Shown here: piece by piece, positions 16,219 through 24,855 of the stretch | Numbering within the stretch: the stretch's first letter is position 1 | How the letters are laid out: every line of letters begins with the position of its first letter | Assembly: GCA_041160955.1 (NCBI GenBank) | Contig: JBEAVK010000087.1 | Span: 1-64,000 of the forward strand | DNA from: M3007 sp041160955 | GTDB lineage: Bacteria > Bacteroidota > Bacteroidia > Chitinophagales > Saprospiraceae | DNA length: 64,000 nucleotides | Direction: 5' to 3' | Made by a program: the position numbers and the translations under genes | Notes under the pieces: model-generated | What the model saw: the letters and a program-made list of their open reading frames with translations, nothing else | What the model was told of the DNA's origin: nothing | The model's database searches: none

Positions 16219-16932
16219 ATGGCTCGATTAAGTGTAAACATCAATAAAGTGGCATTGTTGCGCAATTCACGTGGTAGCAATTTGCCCGATTTGGTTCAAG
16301 TGGCCAAAGATTGCGAAGCCTTTGGTGCGGAAGGTATTACAGTACACCCACGCCCCGATCAGCGGCATATCCGCTACGACGATGTGCCCATGCTACTCCC
16401 TATCGTTACCACAGAGTTCAATATTGAAGGCAATCCCGATCCTGCATTTATGAAACTTGTGTTGGATAATGCGCCCCACCAATGCACGTTGGTACCTGAT
16501 ACAGACGACCAATTGACCAGCGATCATGGTTGGGATACCATAGCGAATGCCAGTCGGTTAAAAGAAATCATTGCAGCATTGCACGAAAAAAATATTCGCG
16601 TTTCCATGTTTGTCGATCCCGATCCCAAAATGGTAGAAGGTGCCAAGATGACCGGAGCCGATCGCATTGAATTATATACAGGGCCTTATGCCCACGACTA
16701 CAAAATGGGGCGCGAAAAAGCCATTGCGCCCTATAAATTAGCCGCTAAATTAGCAGGTGAAATGGGGCTTGGTGTGAATGCGGGACACGACTTAAACCTC
16801 GACAATCTACGTTATTTCAAGGACGAATGTCCCGAATTGCTCGAAGTAAGTATTGGACACGCATTGATTTCCGACGCACTTTATTTTGGGTTGTCTAATA
16901 CCATAAAAATGTATTTACGGCTCTTGTCCTGA
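16219..16932 (+). CDS. pdxJ: Pyridoxine 5'-phosphate synthase
   Basis: Condenses 1-deoxy-D-xylulose 5-phosphate with 3-amino-2-oxopropyl phosphate to form pyridoxine 5'-phosphate in the DXP-dependent vitamin B6 pathway. A TIM-barrel of 237 residues with the family signatures LSVNINKVALLRNSRG at the N-terminus, GITVHPRPDQRHI near residue 39, FNIEGNP near 73, CTLVPD near 95, VSMFVDPD near 135 and VNAGHDLN near 193. It stands alone and is followed by a strong hairpin terminator. Confidence 0.96.
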   Translation: MARLSVNINKVALLRNSRGSNLPDLVQVAKDCEAFGAEGITVHPRPDQRHIRYDDVPMLLPIVTTEFNIEGNPDPAFMKLVLDNAPHQCTLVPDTDDQLTSDHGWDTIANASRLKEIIAALHEKNIRVSMFVDPDPKMVEGAKMTGADRIELYTGPYAHDYKMGREKAIAPYKLAAKLAGEMGLGVNAGHDLNLDNLRYFKDECPELLEVSIGHALISDALYFGLSNTIKMYLRLLS

Positions 16933-16978
16933 GGTCAGTGGCGAAAAAACGCTATTTTTTTATCTGCGGAACTACATT

Positions 16979-17014
16979 GTTAAGTATTTGAAAATCAAAT
17001 ACTTAACAATTTTT
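16979..17014 (+). terminator. Intrinsic terminator after pdxJ
   Basis: GTTAAGTATTTGA (16979-16991), loop AAA, TCAAATACTTAAC (16995-17007): a perfect 13-bp stem followed by AATTTTTT. The arm sequence resembles the dispersed element found at other gene ends in the window. Confidence 0.8.
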
Positions 17015-17057
17015 TAATAAAATTTTTAAAATCAATTCAAAAACTGACTATTATAAA

Positions 17058-17090
17058 TTTGAGATTAAACCAAACGATTTTCTACCTTTG
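17058..17090 (+). promoter_or_regulatory. susC-susD operon promoter
   Basis: TTTG (17058-17061) and TACCTTTG (17083-17090), spacing 21 bp, match the two-part Bacteroidota promoter. Transcription from here leaves a ~200-nt AT-rich leader before susC, in which I see no clear riboswitch. Confidence 0.65.
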
Positions 17091-17294
17091 ACATGTCTTT
17101 AATAATAAGAGACAACCAAATAATGTTTCCTCACAACCTATAATTCGTTCTCTTTTTCTCTATAAAATTAAATTAAATATCCTTCGTCAGTATTTTGTTT
17201 GAACAAAAATTCGTTTTTTTGTCTAAGCAGCCAACTATAATTTTTAAAATTTCACTCAAACATTCATTTATTATCTTACCAAATCAAATTTTGT

Positions 17295-20200
17295 ATGAAG
17301 CATTTTTTATTAACACTCTGCATGTTGTTTGTGGTGACAGCTGTTGCTGTCGCACAACGGACAATAGTAGGAACTGTTGTCAGCGATGATGGAGAAGCCT
17401 TAGTAGGCGCATCTATCCGCTTGAAAGGCGCCAATGTTGGAACAACAACCAATATTGAAGGCAAATTTTCTATCCAAGTACCATCGGAAGGCAGTGTACT
17501 GTCGATCAGTTACACTGGTTATGATGCACAAGAAGTTTCAATTGGAGCCTCTAATGTAGTAAATATCACACTAAAAGGTTCGGCTGTTTTGACCGAGACG
17601 GTGGTAACTGCGTTAGGTATCTCTCGTGAGGAGCGTTCTTTGGGTTATTCTACTCAAGTAGTAGAGAGTGATAAACTGGCCCGTTCCGGCGAAACCAACC
17701 TAGTACAAGCCTTGGCAGGTAAGGCTGCTGGTGTACAAGTTACTGGTTCTACTGGTATGGCTGGAGCATCCTCTTTTTTCCTTATTCGTGGTGCTAACTC
17801 GATTGACCGCGACAACCAACCATTGATTGTGGTGGATGGTGTGCCTATCGACAATTCACAAAATACCTCTAGCGACCAAGGTGGAAATGCTACATTAGCA
17901 TCTGTTGCCTATTCTAACCGCGGTATTGACATTAATCCAAACGAGATTGAAAGCGTCAATATCTTGAAAGGTGCAGCTGCTACGGCTATTTATGGTAGTC
18001 TTGCAGGTAACGGAGCGATCATCATCACCACTAAACGTGGTAAAATTGGTGTGAACAAACTCAGCGTTGACTTCTCTAGTAACTTGCAGTTTTCTGAAGT
18101 AAGCCAATTACCAGCACTCCAAAGCACGTATGCACAAGGTGTTGGTGGTGGATACAGGGGGCCATCAACAGGCTTTGCGGGCTCTTGGGGGCCACTGCTT
18201 TCTGATTTAGTTTATGATGGAACAGCGAATAACCCTTGGGACAAAAATGGTAACATTGTAAAAAAAGCAGATAATCCTACGGGAAAAGCGGTAACACCTT
18301 ACAACCCTTATGATTTTTTCCAAACAGGCTTAGCAACTGTTAACAATTTAGGTATTTCTTCTTCCAATTCATTTGGTAGTCTTCGTTTTTCGGTTGGCTA
18401 TACCGATCAAGAAGGCATTGTTCCTAATAATAACTTTAAAAAGTTGAACTTAGGTTTAAATGCGGAGGCCAAACTAAGTGAAAAATGGCGTTTGTCAACA
18501 GGTGTACAGTATATTAATTCAGGAGGTACTCGTATCGAGCAAGGCTCTAACGTTTCTGGTGTGATGTTGAGTTTGTTGCGTACTCCGCCCACATTTGATA
18601 ATTCTAATGGATTAAGCGATGCAGCCAACAACCCAGAATCTTATACATTCCCTGATGGTCGCCAGCGTACATACCGTGGTTATGGTATTTATGACAACCC
18701 GTATTGGACAGTAAACAATAACCCATTAAAAGACAACGTAAATCGTGTTATTGCTAATGTTCAAATTGGCTTTTCGCCAACAAAATGGTTAGATTTGACA
18801 TACCGTCCGTCTATTGACTATTACAATGACGCTCGCAAGCAGTTTTTTGCAATTGGATCTTCGTCAAAAACACCAGGACAGGTATTCTTAGATCAATACA
18901 ATTCACGCGTATTTAATGCAGATGCGGTAGCTTTGTTTAAGCCTAATTTGGGTGATAACTGGGCAGGTTCTACGTTCACATTGTCACAAACAATGTATGC
19001 AAACAAATTAGATCGGTTTTTTGTACAAGGTGACAACCTAGTACTTCCTAATTTTTACGATATTTCTAATGCCTCTTCGGTTTTATCCGTTGCAGATAAT
19101 AGTGAATTACGCCAAATGCGCGGTTCTGCAATTCTTGATCTTGCATATCGCCGGATGTTATATTTAGGCGCATCATACACCTTGGAAGGTAATACTTCTT
19201 TGCCAGAAGATAATGCGACTTATGGTTATTATGGATTAAATTCATCCTTTGTTTTTTCTGAATTGATGAAAAACAAATCTAAAATTTTCTCTTTTGGTAA
19301 AGTCCGCGCATCTTACGGCTTGGTAGGTTTGGGTACTGCTGCATTTGCAACACGTACTACGTACCGTTCTGCTACTTTTTCTGATGGCTGGACAGACGGT
19401 ATCAAGTTTCCGTTTAATGGAACTGGAGGATATGACTATAATTCTTTGTTAGGTAACGGTGCATTACAACCAGAACGCCGCCGTCAATGGGAAGTAGGTA
19501 CAGATTTACGTTTCTTCCAAAATCGAGTTGGTTTGGACGTAAGTTACTATCAATCTCGTTCGTTTGATATTATCATTCAAACTCCAATTACTGGATCTAC
19601 TGGTGCAGGTGCACTTTATTTGAACGCTGCCCAAATGACCAACGAAGGTGTTGAATTAGTATTAAATGCTACGCCAGTACAAACGAAAAACTTTTCTTGG
19701 GATTTCCAAACTAATTTCACACGCAACAGGAACAGCGTTGATAAATTAGCAGATGGTGTTGATCAAGTATTTTTGGGTGGTTTCACGGGTGCTTCAGTTC
19801 GCGCTGTAGTAGATCAGCCTTATGGTTCTATCTTTGGATTTGGTTTCTATAAAGATGCATCTGGTGCTACTGTGGTTGGTTCTGATGGCTATCCGATCCT
19901 CGATCTTACAGAAAAAGCATTCAATACGTCATTGCCCGATTTCCAAATAGGTATTAATAACTCCTTTACCTATAAAGGCTTTACAGTTGCTGGCTTATTA
20001 GATATCAAACAAGGTGGTGTGGTTTGGAACGGTACACAAAGTGCGCTTTATTTCTTTGGTACTGCGCAGGAATCTGCTGATTTGCGTGGTACGGATAAAG
20101 TCTTTGCCGGTAACGTAGCCTCTTATGATGCCGATGGCAATTTGGTATTGTACGATCACGACAACGATGCAAAAACGCCTAATATCCCACGTACAGAAGG

Positions 20201-20540
20201 TGCAAACTCTAAATCAGTAACCTTAGGTGAAAGCTGGTTGCGCACAGGTGATGCGAATGGTTTCTTTGGTAATAACACAGAAGATTTCATTGAAGATGCT
20301 AGCTGGGTACGTTTACGCGATGTGAGCATTTCTTGGGCACTGCCTCAAAAATGGATGCAAAATGCACGTATTCAAAATGCCTCTATTAGCCTTAGTGGTC
20401 GTAACCTTTGGTTAAGAACGCCTTATGAAGGTGTTGACCCTGAAACTAACCTGACAGGTGCTACAAACGCACAGGGTCTTGACTATTTCAATATGCCTAA
20501 TACAAAAAGCTATAGTGTAGGCCTTAATGTTAAATTCTAA
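17295..20540 (+). CDS. SusC/RagA family TonB-linked outer-membrane transporter
   Basis: 1,081 residues. A Sec signal peptide ends at AVAQ (residue 21). Next are a carboxypeptidase-regulatory-like domain (about 22-95: IVGTVVSDDGEALVGASIRL...TTTNIEGKFSI), a TonB-box-like TETVVTALGI near 100, the plug domain (VQALAGKAAGVQV, FLIRGANS, PLIVVDGVPIDN, NPNEIESVNILKGAAATAIYG) and a long 22-strand barrel ending in aromatic F. It imports nutrients as a pair with the following SusD-like lipoprotein at the outer membrane. No glycosidase, peptidase or regulator accompanies the pair, so the substrate cannot be predicted. Confidence 0.95.
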   Translation: MKHFLLTLCMLFVVTAVAVAQRTIVGTVVSDDGEALVGASIRLKGANVGTTTNIEGKFSIQVPSEGSVLSISYTGYDAQEVSIGASNVVNITLKGSAVLTETVVTALGISREERSLGYSTQVVESDKLARSGETNLVQALAGKAAGVQVTGSTGMAGASSFFLIRGANSIDRDNQPLIVVDGVPIDNSQNTSSDQGGNATLASVAYSNRGIDINPNEIESVNILKGAAATAIYGSLAGNGAIIITTKRGKIGVNKLSVDFSSNLQFSEVSQLPALQSTYAQGVGGGYRGPSTGFAGSWGPLLSDLVYDGTANNPWDKNGNIVKKADNPTGKAVTPYNPYDFFQTGLATVNNLGISSSNSFGSLRFSVGYTDQEGIVPNNNFKKLNLGLNAEAKLSEKWRLSTGVQYINSGGTRIEQGSNVSGVMLSLLRTPPTFDNSNGLSDAANNPESYTFPDGRQRTYRGYGIYDNPYWTVNNNPLKDNVNRVIANVQIGFSPTKWLDLTYRPSIDYYNDARKQFFAIGSSSKTPGQVFLDQYNSRVFNADAVALFKPNLGDNWAGSTFTLSQTMYANKLDRFFVQGDNLVLPNFYDISNASSVLSVADNSELRQMRGSAILDLAYRRMLYLGASYTLEGNTSLPEDNATYGYYGLNSSFVFSELMKNKSKIFSFGKVRASYGLVGLGTAAFATRTTYRSATFSDGWTDGIKFPFNGTGGYDYNSLLGNGALQPERRRQWEVGTDLRFFQNRVGLDVSYYQSRSFDIIIQTPITGSTGAGALYLNAAQMTNEGVELVLNATPVQTKNFSWDFQTNFTRNRNSVDKLADGVDQVFLGGFTGASVRAVVDQPYGSIFGFGFYKDASGATVVGSDGYPILDLTEKAFNTSLPDFQIGINNSFTYKGFTVAGLLDIKQGGVVWNGTQSALYFFGTAQESADLRGTDKVFAGNVASYDADGNLVLYDHDNDAKTPNIPRTEGANSKSVTLGESWLRTGDANGFFGNNTEDFIEDASWVRLRDVSISWALPQKWMQNARIQNASISLSGRNLWLRTPYEGVDPETNLTGATNAQGLDYFNMPNTKSYSVGLNVKF

Positions 20541-20559
20541 TTAAAACGATATTACAATA

Positions 20560-21939
20560 ATGAAAAAATTTATATATAGCGCATTTGCTGTTGCTTTATT
20601 GTCAATGGCACCTGCATGCAATTTTTTGGATTACGACTTAAATGTTGATCCAAACAACCCTTCTGACGCGGGTATGCCTCAATTGTTGCCAACCGCAGAA
20701 GTGGCTTATGCTTATCACTTAGGTGGTGATATGGGTAGGTATATTTCTATCTGGACACAGTACCACATGGGTGCTGATCGCCAGCACCTTGCGTATGATG
20801 CCTATCGGATGACCGAGAGCGATGTCAATAATCTTTGGAACGGTTTGTACGGTAATGTACTTTCTAATTTAAAGTTTATTACTGAAAAAGCCGCAGAGGG
20901 AAGATCTCCTCACTATGGAGGCGTAGCAAAGGTTTTAATTGCGCTCAACGTGGCTCAAATGGTAGATATGTGGGATGATATTCCGTACAGTCAAGCACTA
21001 CAGTACGATAAAAATATCCAACCTGCATTTGATAAAGGGTCTGATTTGTACCCACAAATGATTGCATTATTAGACGAAGCGATAAAAGATTTGCAAGAAC
21101 CTAGTTCTGTTTTATCACCTAAAAGTGATGATTTTGTATATGCTGGTAATTTGACGAAGTGGACAAAATTGGCACGTTCTGCAAAAGCACGTTTACAATT
21201 GCGCTTTACTAAAGCAAATTCTAGTAGCTATGCAACAGTTCTTAGTACTTTGGATGCTGGTGCTTTGGCCGATAATTCCGATAATGCAGGAATTGTTTTT
21301 GGTGATGGTGCCACCTCTGCTAATCCTTGGTTTCAATTTGGAGACCAAAGGACAGGAGACGTAGTAATGGGCGGTTATTTAGTTAATTTGCTTAAGTCGC
21401 TTAATGATCCTCGCCTCCCAGTTTTTGCTGCTTTGAAAAATGGTGATTATACAGGTGCTACCGCAGGTGTACCAGCAGAAGGTGTTGCTGCAAGTGGATT
21501 TGGTACTTTTTTTGGTTCTGTAAACTCTCCAGTTTACTATTTAACTTATCCAGAAGTTAAATTTATTGAAGCAGAATGTGCATTCCAAACTGGCAATAAA
21601 TTACGCGCTGCTACTGCGTTTAATGATGGCGTTAAGGCTTCTTTAGATATGTTTGGAACGCCTAGCACCACTTATACTGATGCTAATGCTTCTGAAACAG
21701 AAACCTCTATTACATTAGAGAAAATTATGACACAGAAGTATCTTGCACTTTATACTTCACCTGAGGCTTACAACGATTGGCGTCGTACTGGTTTGCCCAA
21801 CTGGCCATTGTCAGTAGGTCAAACTCAAATGCCACGTCGCTGGCCGCTTGCACAGGATGAGCGCGTGTATAATAATGCTAATGCTCAGCCATACTTAAAC
21901 AAAACAGTATTTGATCGTGTCTTTTGGGACGTTCAATAA
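20560..21939 (+). CDS. SusD/RagB-like nutrient-binding lipoprotein
   Basis: 459 residues. Lipoprotein signal peptide with the lipidated Cys at residue 20 (SMAPAC). The mature part is a TPR-like SusD_2-type fold: DVNNLWNGLY near 87, the TDMW-like VDMWDDIPYSQAL near 137, SAKARLQLRF near 207, a PEVKFIEAECAFQTG repeat near 330 and a C-terminal YNDWRRTGLPNWP motif. It forms the lid of the SusC barrel. The gene starts 19 bp after susC and is followed by an intrinsic terminator, so this is a two-gene operon. Confidence 0.94.
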   Translation: MKKFIYSAFAVALLSMAPACNFLDYDLNVDPNNPSDAGMPQLLPTAEVAYAYHLGGDMGRYISIWTQYHMGADRQHLAYDAYRMTESDVNNLWNGLYGNVLSNLKFITEKAAEGRSPHYGGVAKVLIALNVAQMVDMWDDIPYSQALQYDKNIQPAFDKGSDLYPQMIALLDEAIKDLQEPSSVLSPKSDDFVYAGNLTKWTKLARSAKARLQLRFTKANSSSYATVLSTLDAGALADNSDNAGIVFGDGATSANPWFQFGDQRTGDVVMGGYLVNLLKSLNDPRLPVFAALKNGDYTGATAGVPAEGVAASGFGTFFGSVNSPVYYLTYPEVKFIEAECAFQTGNKLRAATAFNDGVKASLDMFGTPSTTYTDANASETETSITLEKIMTQKYLALYTSPEAYNDWRRTGLPNWPLSVGQTQMPRRWPLAQDERVYNNANAQPYLNKTVFDRVFWDVQ

Positions 21940-21968
21940 TACTTTTATATTCTTAGTATAGGTACTTA

Positions 21969-22008
21969 CAGGGTCGGTTCACTTAAGGTGGGTCGGCCCT
22001 GTTTTTTT
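21969..22008 (+). terminator. Intrinsic terminator after susD
   Basis: CAGGG (21969-21973) pairs with CCCTG (21997-22001), with further inner pairing including CAC/GTG around TTAAG, followed by seven T residues. Confidence 0.8.
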
Positions 22009-22100
22009 AATGGTGTGTTATCTTGCATTGGATGAATATGATGTTCTTCTCTTTTCTATATCATTTTCATCACACCAATTCCTCTATACCACGCATCTTA

Positions 22101-22258
22101 GGAAATGGGATTTAAATAAAGGTACAGATTTGGGGAGACGATTTTGTCACTATTGAGGCATGAAGAGGGCGCTTAGTGGTTACTCAGCAACCGATGAATA
22201 ACGAAAAGAGTGGCAAAATAAGGCCGCTAAATTGATACCTTTATTTAAATCTCATTCC
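22101..22258. mobile_element. MITE-like element, copy 1 (158 bp, TTA-flanked)
   Basis: Terminal inverted repeats of about 30 bp (GGAAATGGGATTTAAATAAA at the left, complement of GGAATGAGATTTAAATAAAG at the right). Flanked on both sides by TTA (22098-22100 and 22259-22261), a plausible 3-bp target duplication. It is the same element as 36310-36465 in inverted orientation. It has no coding capacity and would need a transposase in trans. Confidence 0.8.
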
Positions 22259-22308
22259 TTATACATACCTTAGCTAAGTATTTTACTCGATTCAAAAAAA
22301 ATAAATTT

Positions 22309-22533
22309 ATGGCATCAGATGATCGTATCCGCAAACATGTACGTTTGCCGTTGTTAATTGTAGGTGGAGTGATGACACTTTTTTACCTTAGTCTAGGAAG
22401 TGCTATTCTATTCATTCCCACTTTTTTACAGAAAATACCAGATCAGTTCCGAACAGTATTTGGTACACTTTTGATTGTTTATGGCCTATACCGTGGCTGG
22501 CGCATTTATGCTGATAGTAAAGTATCGGAATAA
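22309..22533 (+). CDS. Small two-helix membrane protein upstream of a PstS-like gene
   Basis: 74 residues. A short basic start (DDRIRKHVRLP) is followed by two hydrophobic helices, LLIVGGVMTLFYLSLGSAIL near 14-33 and VFGTLLIVYGLYRGW near 49-63, with a charged tail. I recognise no named domain, but small membrane proteins of this kind sit before PstS-like lipoprotein genes in other Bacteroidota (recalled, unverified). It is separated from the next gene by a 155-bp TIR element. Confidence 0.72.
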   Translation: MASDDRIRKHVRLPLLIVGGVMTLFYLSLGSAILFIPTFLQKIPDQFRTVFGTLLIVYGLYRGWRIYADSKVSE

Positions 22534-22630
22534 ATATCATCAAAGTAATAGACTTTTATCACACCAGGGTTTGTATTGTTACCTATAAATTGCACCATAA
22601 TCACGGTACGTTGTACAATTACTCATAAGA

Positions 22631-22785
22631 GATTATATGACTTTATTTTTGAGGCCAGAATTGATCTTTTCGCCCCCGTCTTCTTTCCTTTTTTCGCCGT
22701 AATTACCCCATTATGGCTGCAAAAAGCGCATTGCTGGGAACAAAAATCTCTACTTCCGGCCTTCACAAAAATAAAATCACATAAT
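22631..22785. mobile_element. Second TIR element (155 bp)
   Basis: Left end GATTATATGACTTTATTTTT (from 22631) and right end, read in complement, GATTATGTGATTTTATTTTT (from 22785) are inverted repeats with two differences. The inner 29-mer beginning ccccattatggctgc (22706-22734) recurs with two differences at 46230-46258. It resembles a non-autonomous insertion; the 77-codon open frame across it is not a gene. Confidence 0.65.
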
Positions 22786-22805
22786 CTCTATTATTTCGAT
22801 CAATT

Positions 22806-23735
22806 ATGAAAAATATAATCACTTTATTCGTCTTTTGCCTCATGCTCGTTTCCTGTGAACAAAAACGAGCCGACGGCACAGTAGTAGATACGCCCACTAA
22901 AGGCAATGTCAAACTCATGGTGGAAGAAGGCTACCAACCCGTTATCACTAGTGTACTGGAGGTATTTAGTTCCCTGTACAGCATGGCGCATTTCGATGCC
23001 AAATACGTGGCAGAGGGCGATGCTGTCCGTGCTTTGCTCAATGATTCCATTGAGGTAATTATTATTCCACGCAGCCTAAAACCAGAGGAAGTAGCCTATT
23101 TCAAAAGTAAAGGATTTACCCCTCGCGAAAACTTGGTAGCGCATGATGCGGTTGCCTTTATCACAAACCCAAGCAATAGGGATTCTGTGCTTACGGTCGA
23201 TCAAATCAGGGATATTGTCACAGGGAAAGTGACGAAATGGAACCAAATTAACCCAAAATCAACCTGCGGTGCTATTAATTTGGTATTTGACAACGCCAAT
23301 TCCGCCAATGTTCGCTATTGCCGCGATAGTATTGGCGGTGGTGTGCCATTGCCCGCTAATGCTTCTGCGTTAAAGAAAAACGAAGAGGTAATCGCTTATG
23401 TTTCCAAAAACAAAGGTGCTTTTGGTATCATTGGTGCCAATTGGATATCGGACAGCGACGACAAAGGCGTGCAATCATTCCTGAAAGATATAATGCTGGT
23501 CGATGTTGCCCAAAAAGCCGGAGCAGAATCTTATGGCCCGTACCAAGCGTATTTGGCCAATAAACTGTATCCGTTCCGCCGCTCTATGTATATCGTCAAT
23601 TGTCAGGCGCGCGCAGGTCTTGGGCTGGGTTTAGCCAATTTCCTGATCAGTGATCCTGGTCAACGTATTATGATGAAAGAGGGGCTTTTGGCCGCGAATG
23701 TACCGATTCGTTTGATGCAGGTGATAAAGGAATGA
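22806..23735 (+). CDS. PstS-like phosphate-binding-type lipoprotein
   Basis: 309 residues with a lipoprotein signal (Cys17 in LMLVSC). The periplasmic-binding-protein fold of the PBP_like_2/PstS type is indicated by KLMVEEGYQPVITSVLEVF, PRSLKPEEVAYF, VAHDAVAFITNPSN, LTVDQIRDIVTGKVTKWNQI and the C-terminal LGLANFLISDPGQRIMMKEG. Proteins of this type bind phosphate or related anions for an ABC importer; no pstCAB genes follow, so it may be an orphan binding lipoprotein or sensor component. The small membrane protein upstream is on the same strand. Confidence 0.85.
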   Translation: MKNIITLFVFCLMLVSCEQKRADGTVVDTPTKGNVKLMVEEGYQPVITSVLEVFSSLYSMAHFDAKYVAEGDAVRALLNDSIEVIIIPRSLKPEEVAYFKSKGFTPRENLVAHDAVAFITNPSNRDSVLTVDQIRDIVTGKVTKWNQINPKSTCGAINLVFDNANSANVRYCRDSIGGGVPLPANASALKKNEEVIAYVSKNKGAFGIIGANWISDSDDKGVQSFLKDIMLVDVAQKAGAESYGPYQAYLANKLYPFRRSMYIVNCQARAGLGLGLANFLISDPGQRIMMKEGLLAANVPIRLMQVIKE

Positions 23736-23741
23736 GGATTC

Positions 23742-24791
23742 CTAAGGAATAAGATTTTCCGATGCTTTTCGCCAAGCCTTATAAACGCCTTTCCCAAATT
23801 TTGTCCCGTTAAATACCATCGTGACGGCTTTGAGTGCGCGCTCTTCGGCTGGTAATTTGTTGAATTCCATACATTTATCGGAGCAGCATCCTTCGTATTT
23901 TTCGCGACACTCGGGGCATTGGATAAACAGAATATGGCAATTGCTGTTGAGGCAATTAGTATGGTCGTCATTGGGCTTGCCGCATTGGTGGCATTGCGCA
24001 ATGACGGCTTCACTGATGCGTTCACCGAGCCGTTCGTCAAAGACAAAGTTTTTGCCCACAAATTTATTCTCCAATCCCTGCGATTTTACCTGACGGGCAT
24101 ACTCAATAATACCGCCTTCCAGTTGGAATACATGATCGAAACCACGGTATTTCATATAAGCACTCGCCTTTTCGCACCGAATACCGCCCGTACAGTACAT
24201 TACAATATTTTTATCCTTATGTGCTTCCAATAATTCCGCCACCATAGGCAATTCCTCGCGGAATGTGGCCACATCTGGCGTAATAGCATTTTGGAAATGC
24301 CCCACTTCGCTTTCGTAGTGGTTGCGCATATCGACCAAAATGGTATCGGGTTGGCTGGTTAATGCGTTAAATGCGCTGGCGTTAAGGTGTTGACCTGTAT
24401 TAGAAGGGTTAAAATTAGGATCGTCGATACCATCGGCCACTATTTTGTCGCGCACTTTGATAATTAAAGCAAAAAATGATTTTCCATCATCGTCCACCGC
24501 AATATTGAGGCGCATCCCTTTAAAAAATTCCCAACGATGGAGAATTTCCTTAAATGCTTCAAATTGATGCTCTGGTACCGAAAGTTGGGCATTAATACCT
24601 TCTTTAGCCACATAAATACGCCCAAGAGTGCCTACTTCGGCAAGACCAGCGTATAGGTCATCCCGAAATTGCTTTGGATCTTCTAGTTGGATATATTTGT
24701 AAAAGGAAAGTGTGGTGCGCACTTCTGTGCTGCGTTGGAGCTGTTCTTTGAGCTCCTGTCGATTGACGCGGTTGTATAAATGTTTACCCAT
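23742..24791 (-). CDS. trhO: tRNA uridine(34) hydroxylase, rhodanese-related
   Basis: Introduces the 5-hydroxyl at the tRNA wobble uridine (TrhO/YceA, prephenate-independent O2-dependent route). An N-terminal ferredoxin-like domain (GRIYVAKEGINAQLS, KEILHRWEFFKGMRLN) is followed by a rhodanese domain with the catalytic-type Cys200 in MYCTGGIRCEKAS. A Cys-rich C-terminal region (CHQCGKPNDDHTNC, CPECREKYEGCCSDKC) is as in YceA. The frame extends to 24875, but a TACCTTTG promoter lies at 24840-24833, so ATG 24791 is the start. Confidence 0.92.
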   Translation of the reverse strand: MGKHLYNRVNRQELKEQLQRSTEVRTTLSFYKYIQLEDPKQFRDDLYAGLAEVGTLGRIYVAKEGINAQLSVPEHQFEAFKEILHRWEFFKGMRLNIAVDDDGKSFFALIIKVRDKIVADGIDDPNFNPSNTGQHLNASAFNALTSQPDTILVDMRNHYESEVGHFQNAITPDVATFREELPMVAELLEAHKDKNIVMYCTGGIRCEKASAYMKYRGFDHVFQLEGGIIEYARQVKSQGLENKFVGKNFVFDERLGERISEAVIAQCHQCGKPNDDHTNCLNSNCHILFIQCPECREKYEGCCSDKCMEFNKLPAEERALKAVTMVFNGTKFGKGVYKAWRKASENLIP

Positions 24792-24832
24792 AAAATTGTG
24801 CCACGACCCCGTTTGTAATGCAGGCGGCAACG

Positions 24833-24840
24833 CAAAGGTA
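24833..24840 (-). promoter_or_regulatory. -7 box for trhO
   Basis: TACCTTTG on the minus strand, 41 bp upstream of the ATG at 24791; it lies inside the longer open frame and so decides the start. Confidence 0.65.
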
Positions 24841-24855
24841 AGGAATGTTCGGATT

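Noticed and set aside
17195..17389. 64-codon plus-strand frame upstream of susC
   Set aside because: Overlaps the susC signal peptide in another frame and consists of leader-region AT-rich codons.
17295..21939. Polysaccharide utilisation locus
   Set aside because: Only the SusC/SusD pair is present; no glycoside hydrolase, sulfatase or regulator lies beside it and a terminator follows directly.
22576..22809. 77-codon plus-strand open frame
   Set aside because: It spans the 155-bp TIR element, has no recognisable protein character and overlaps the start of the PstS-like gene.
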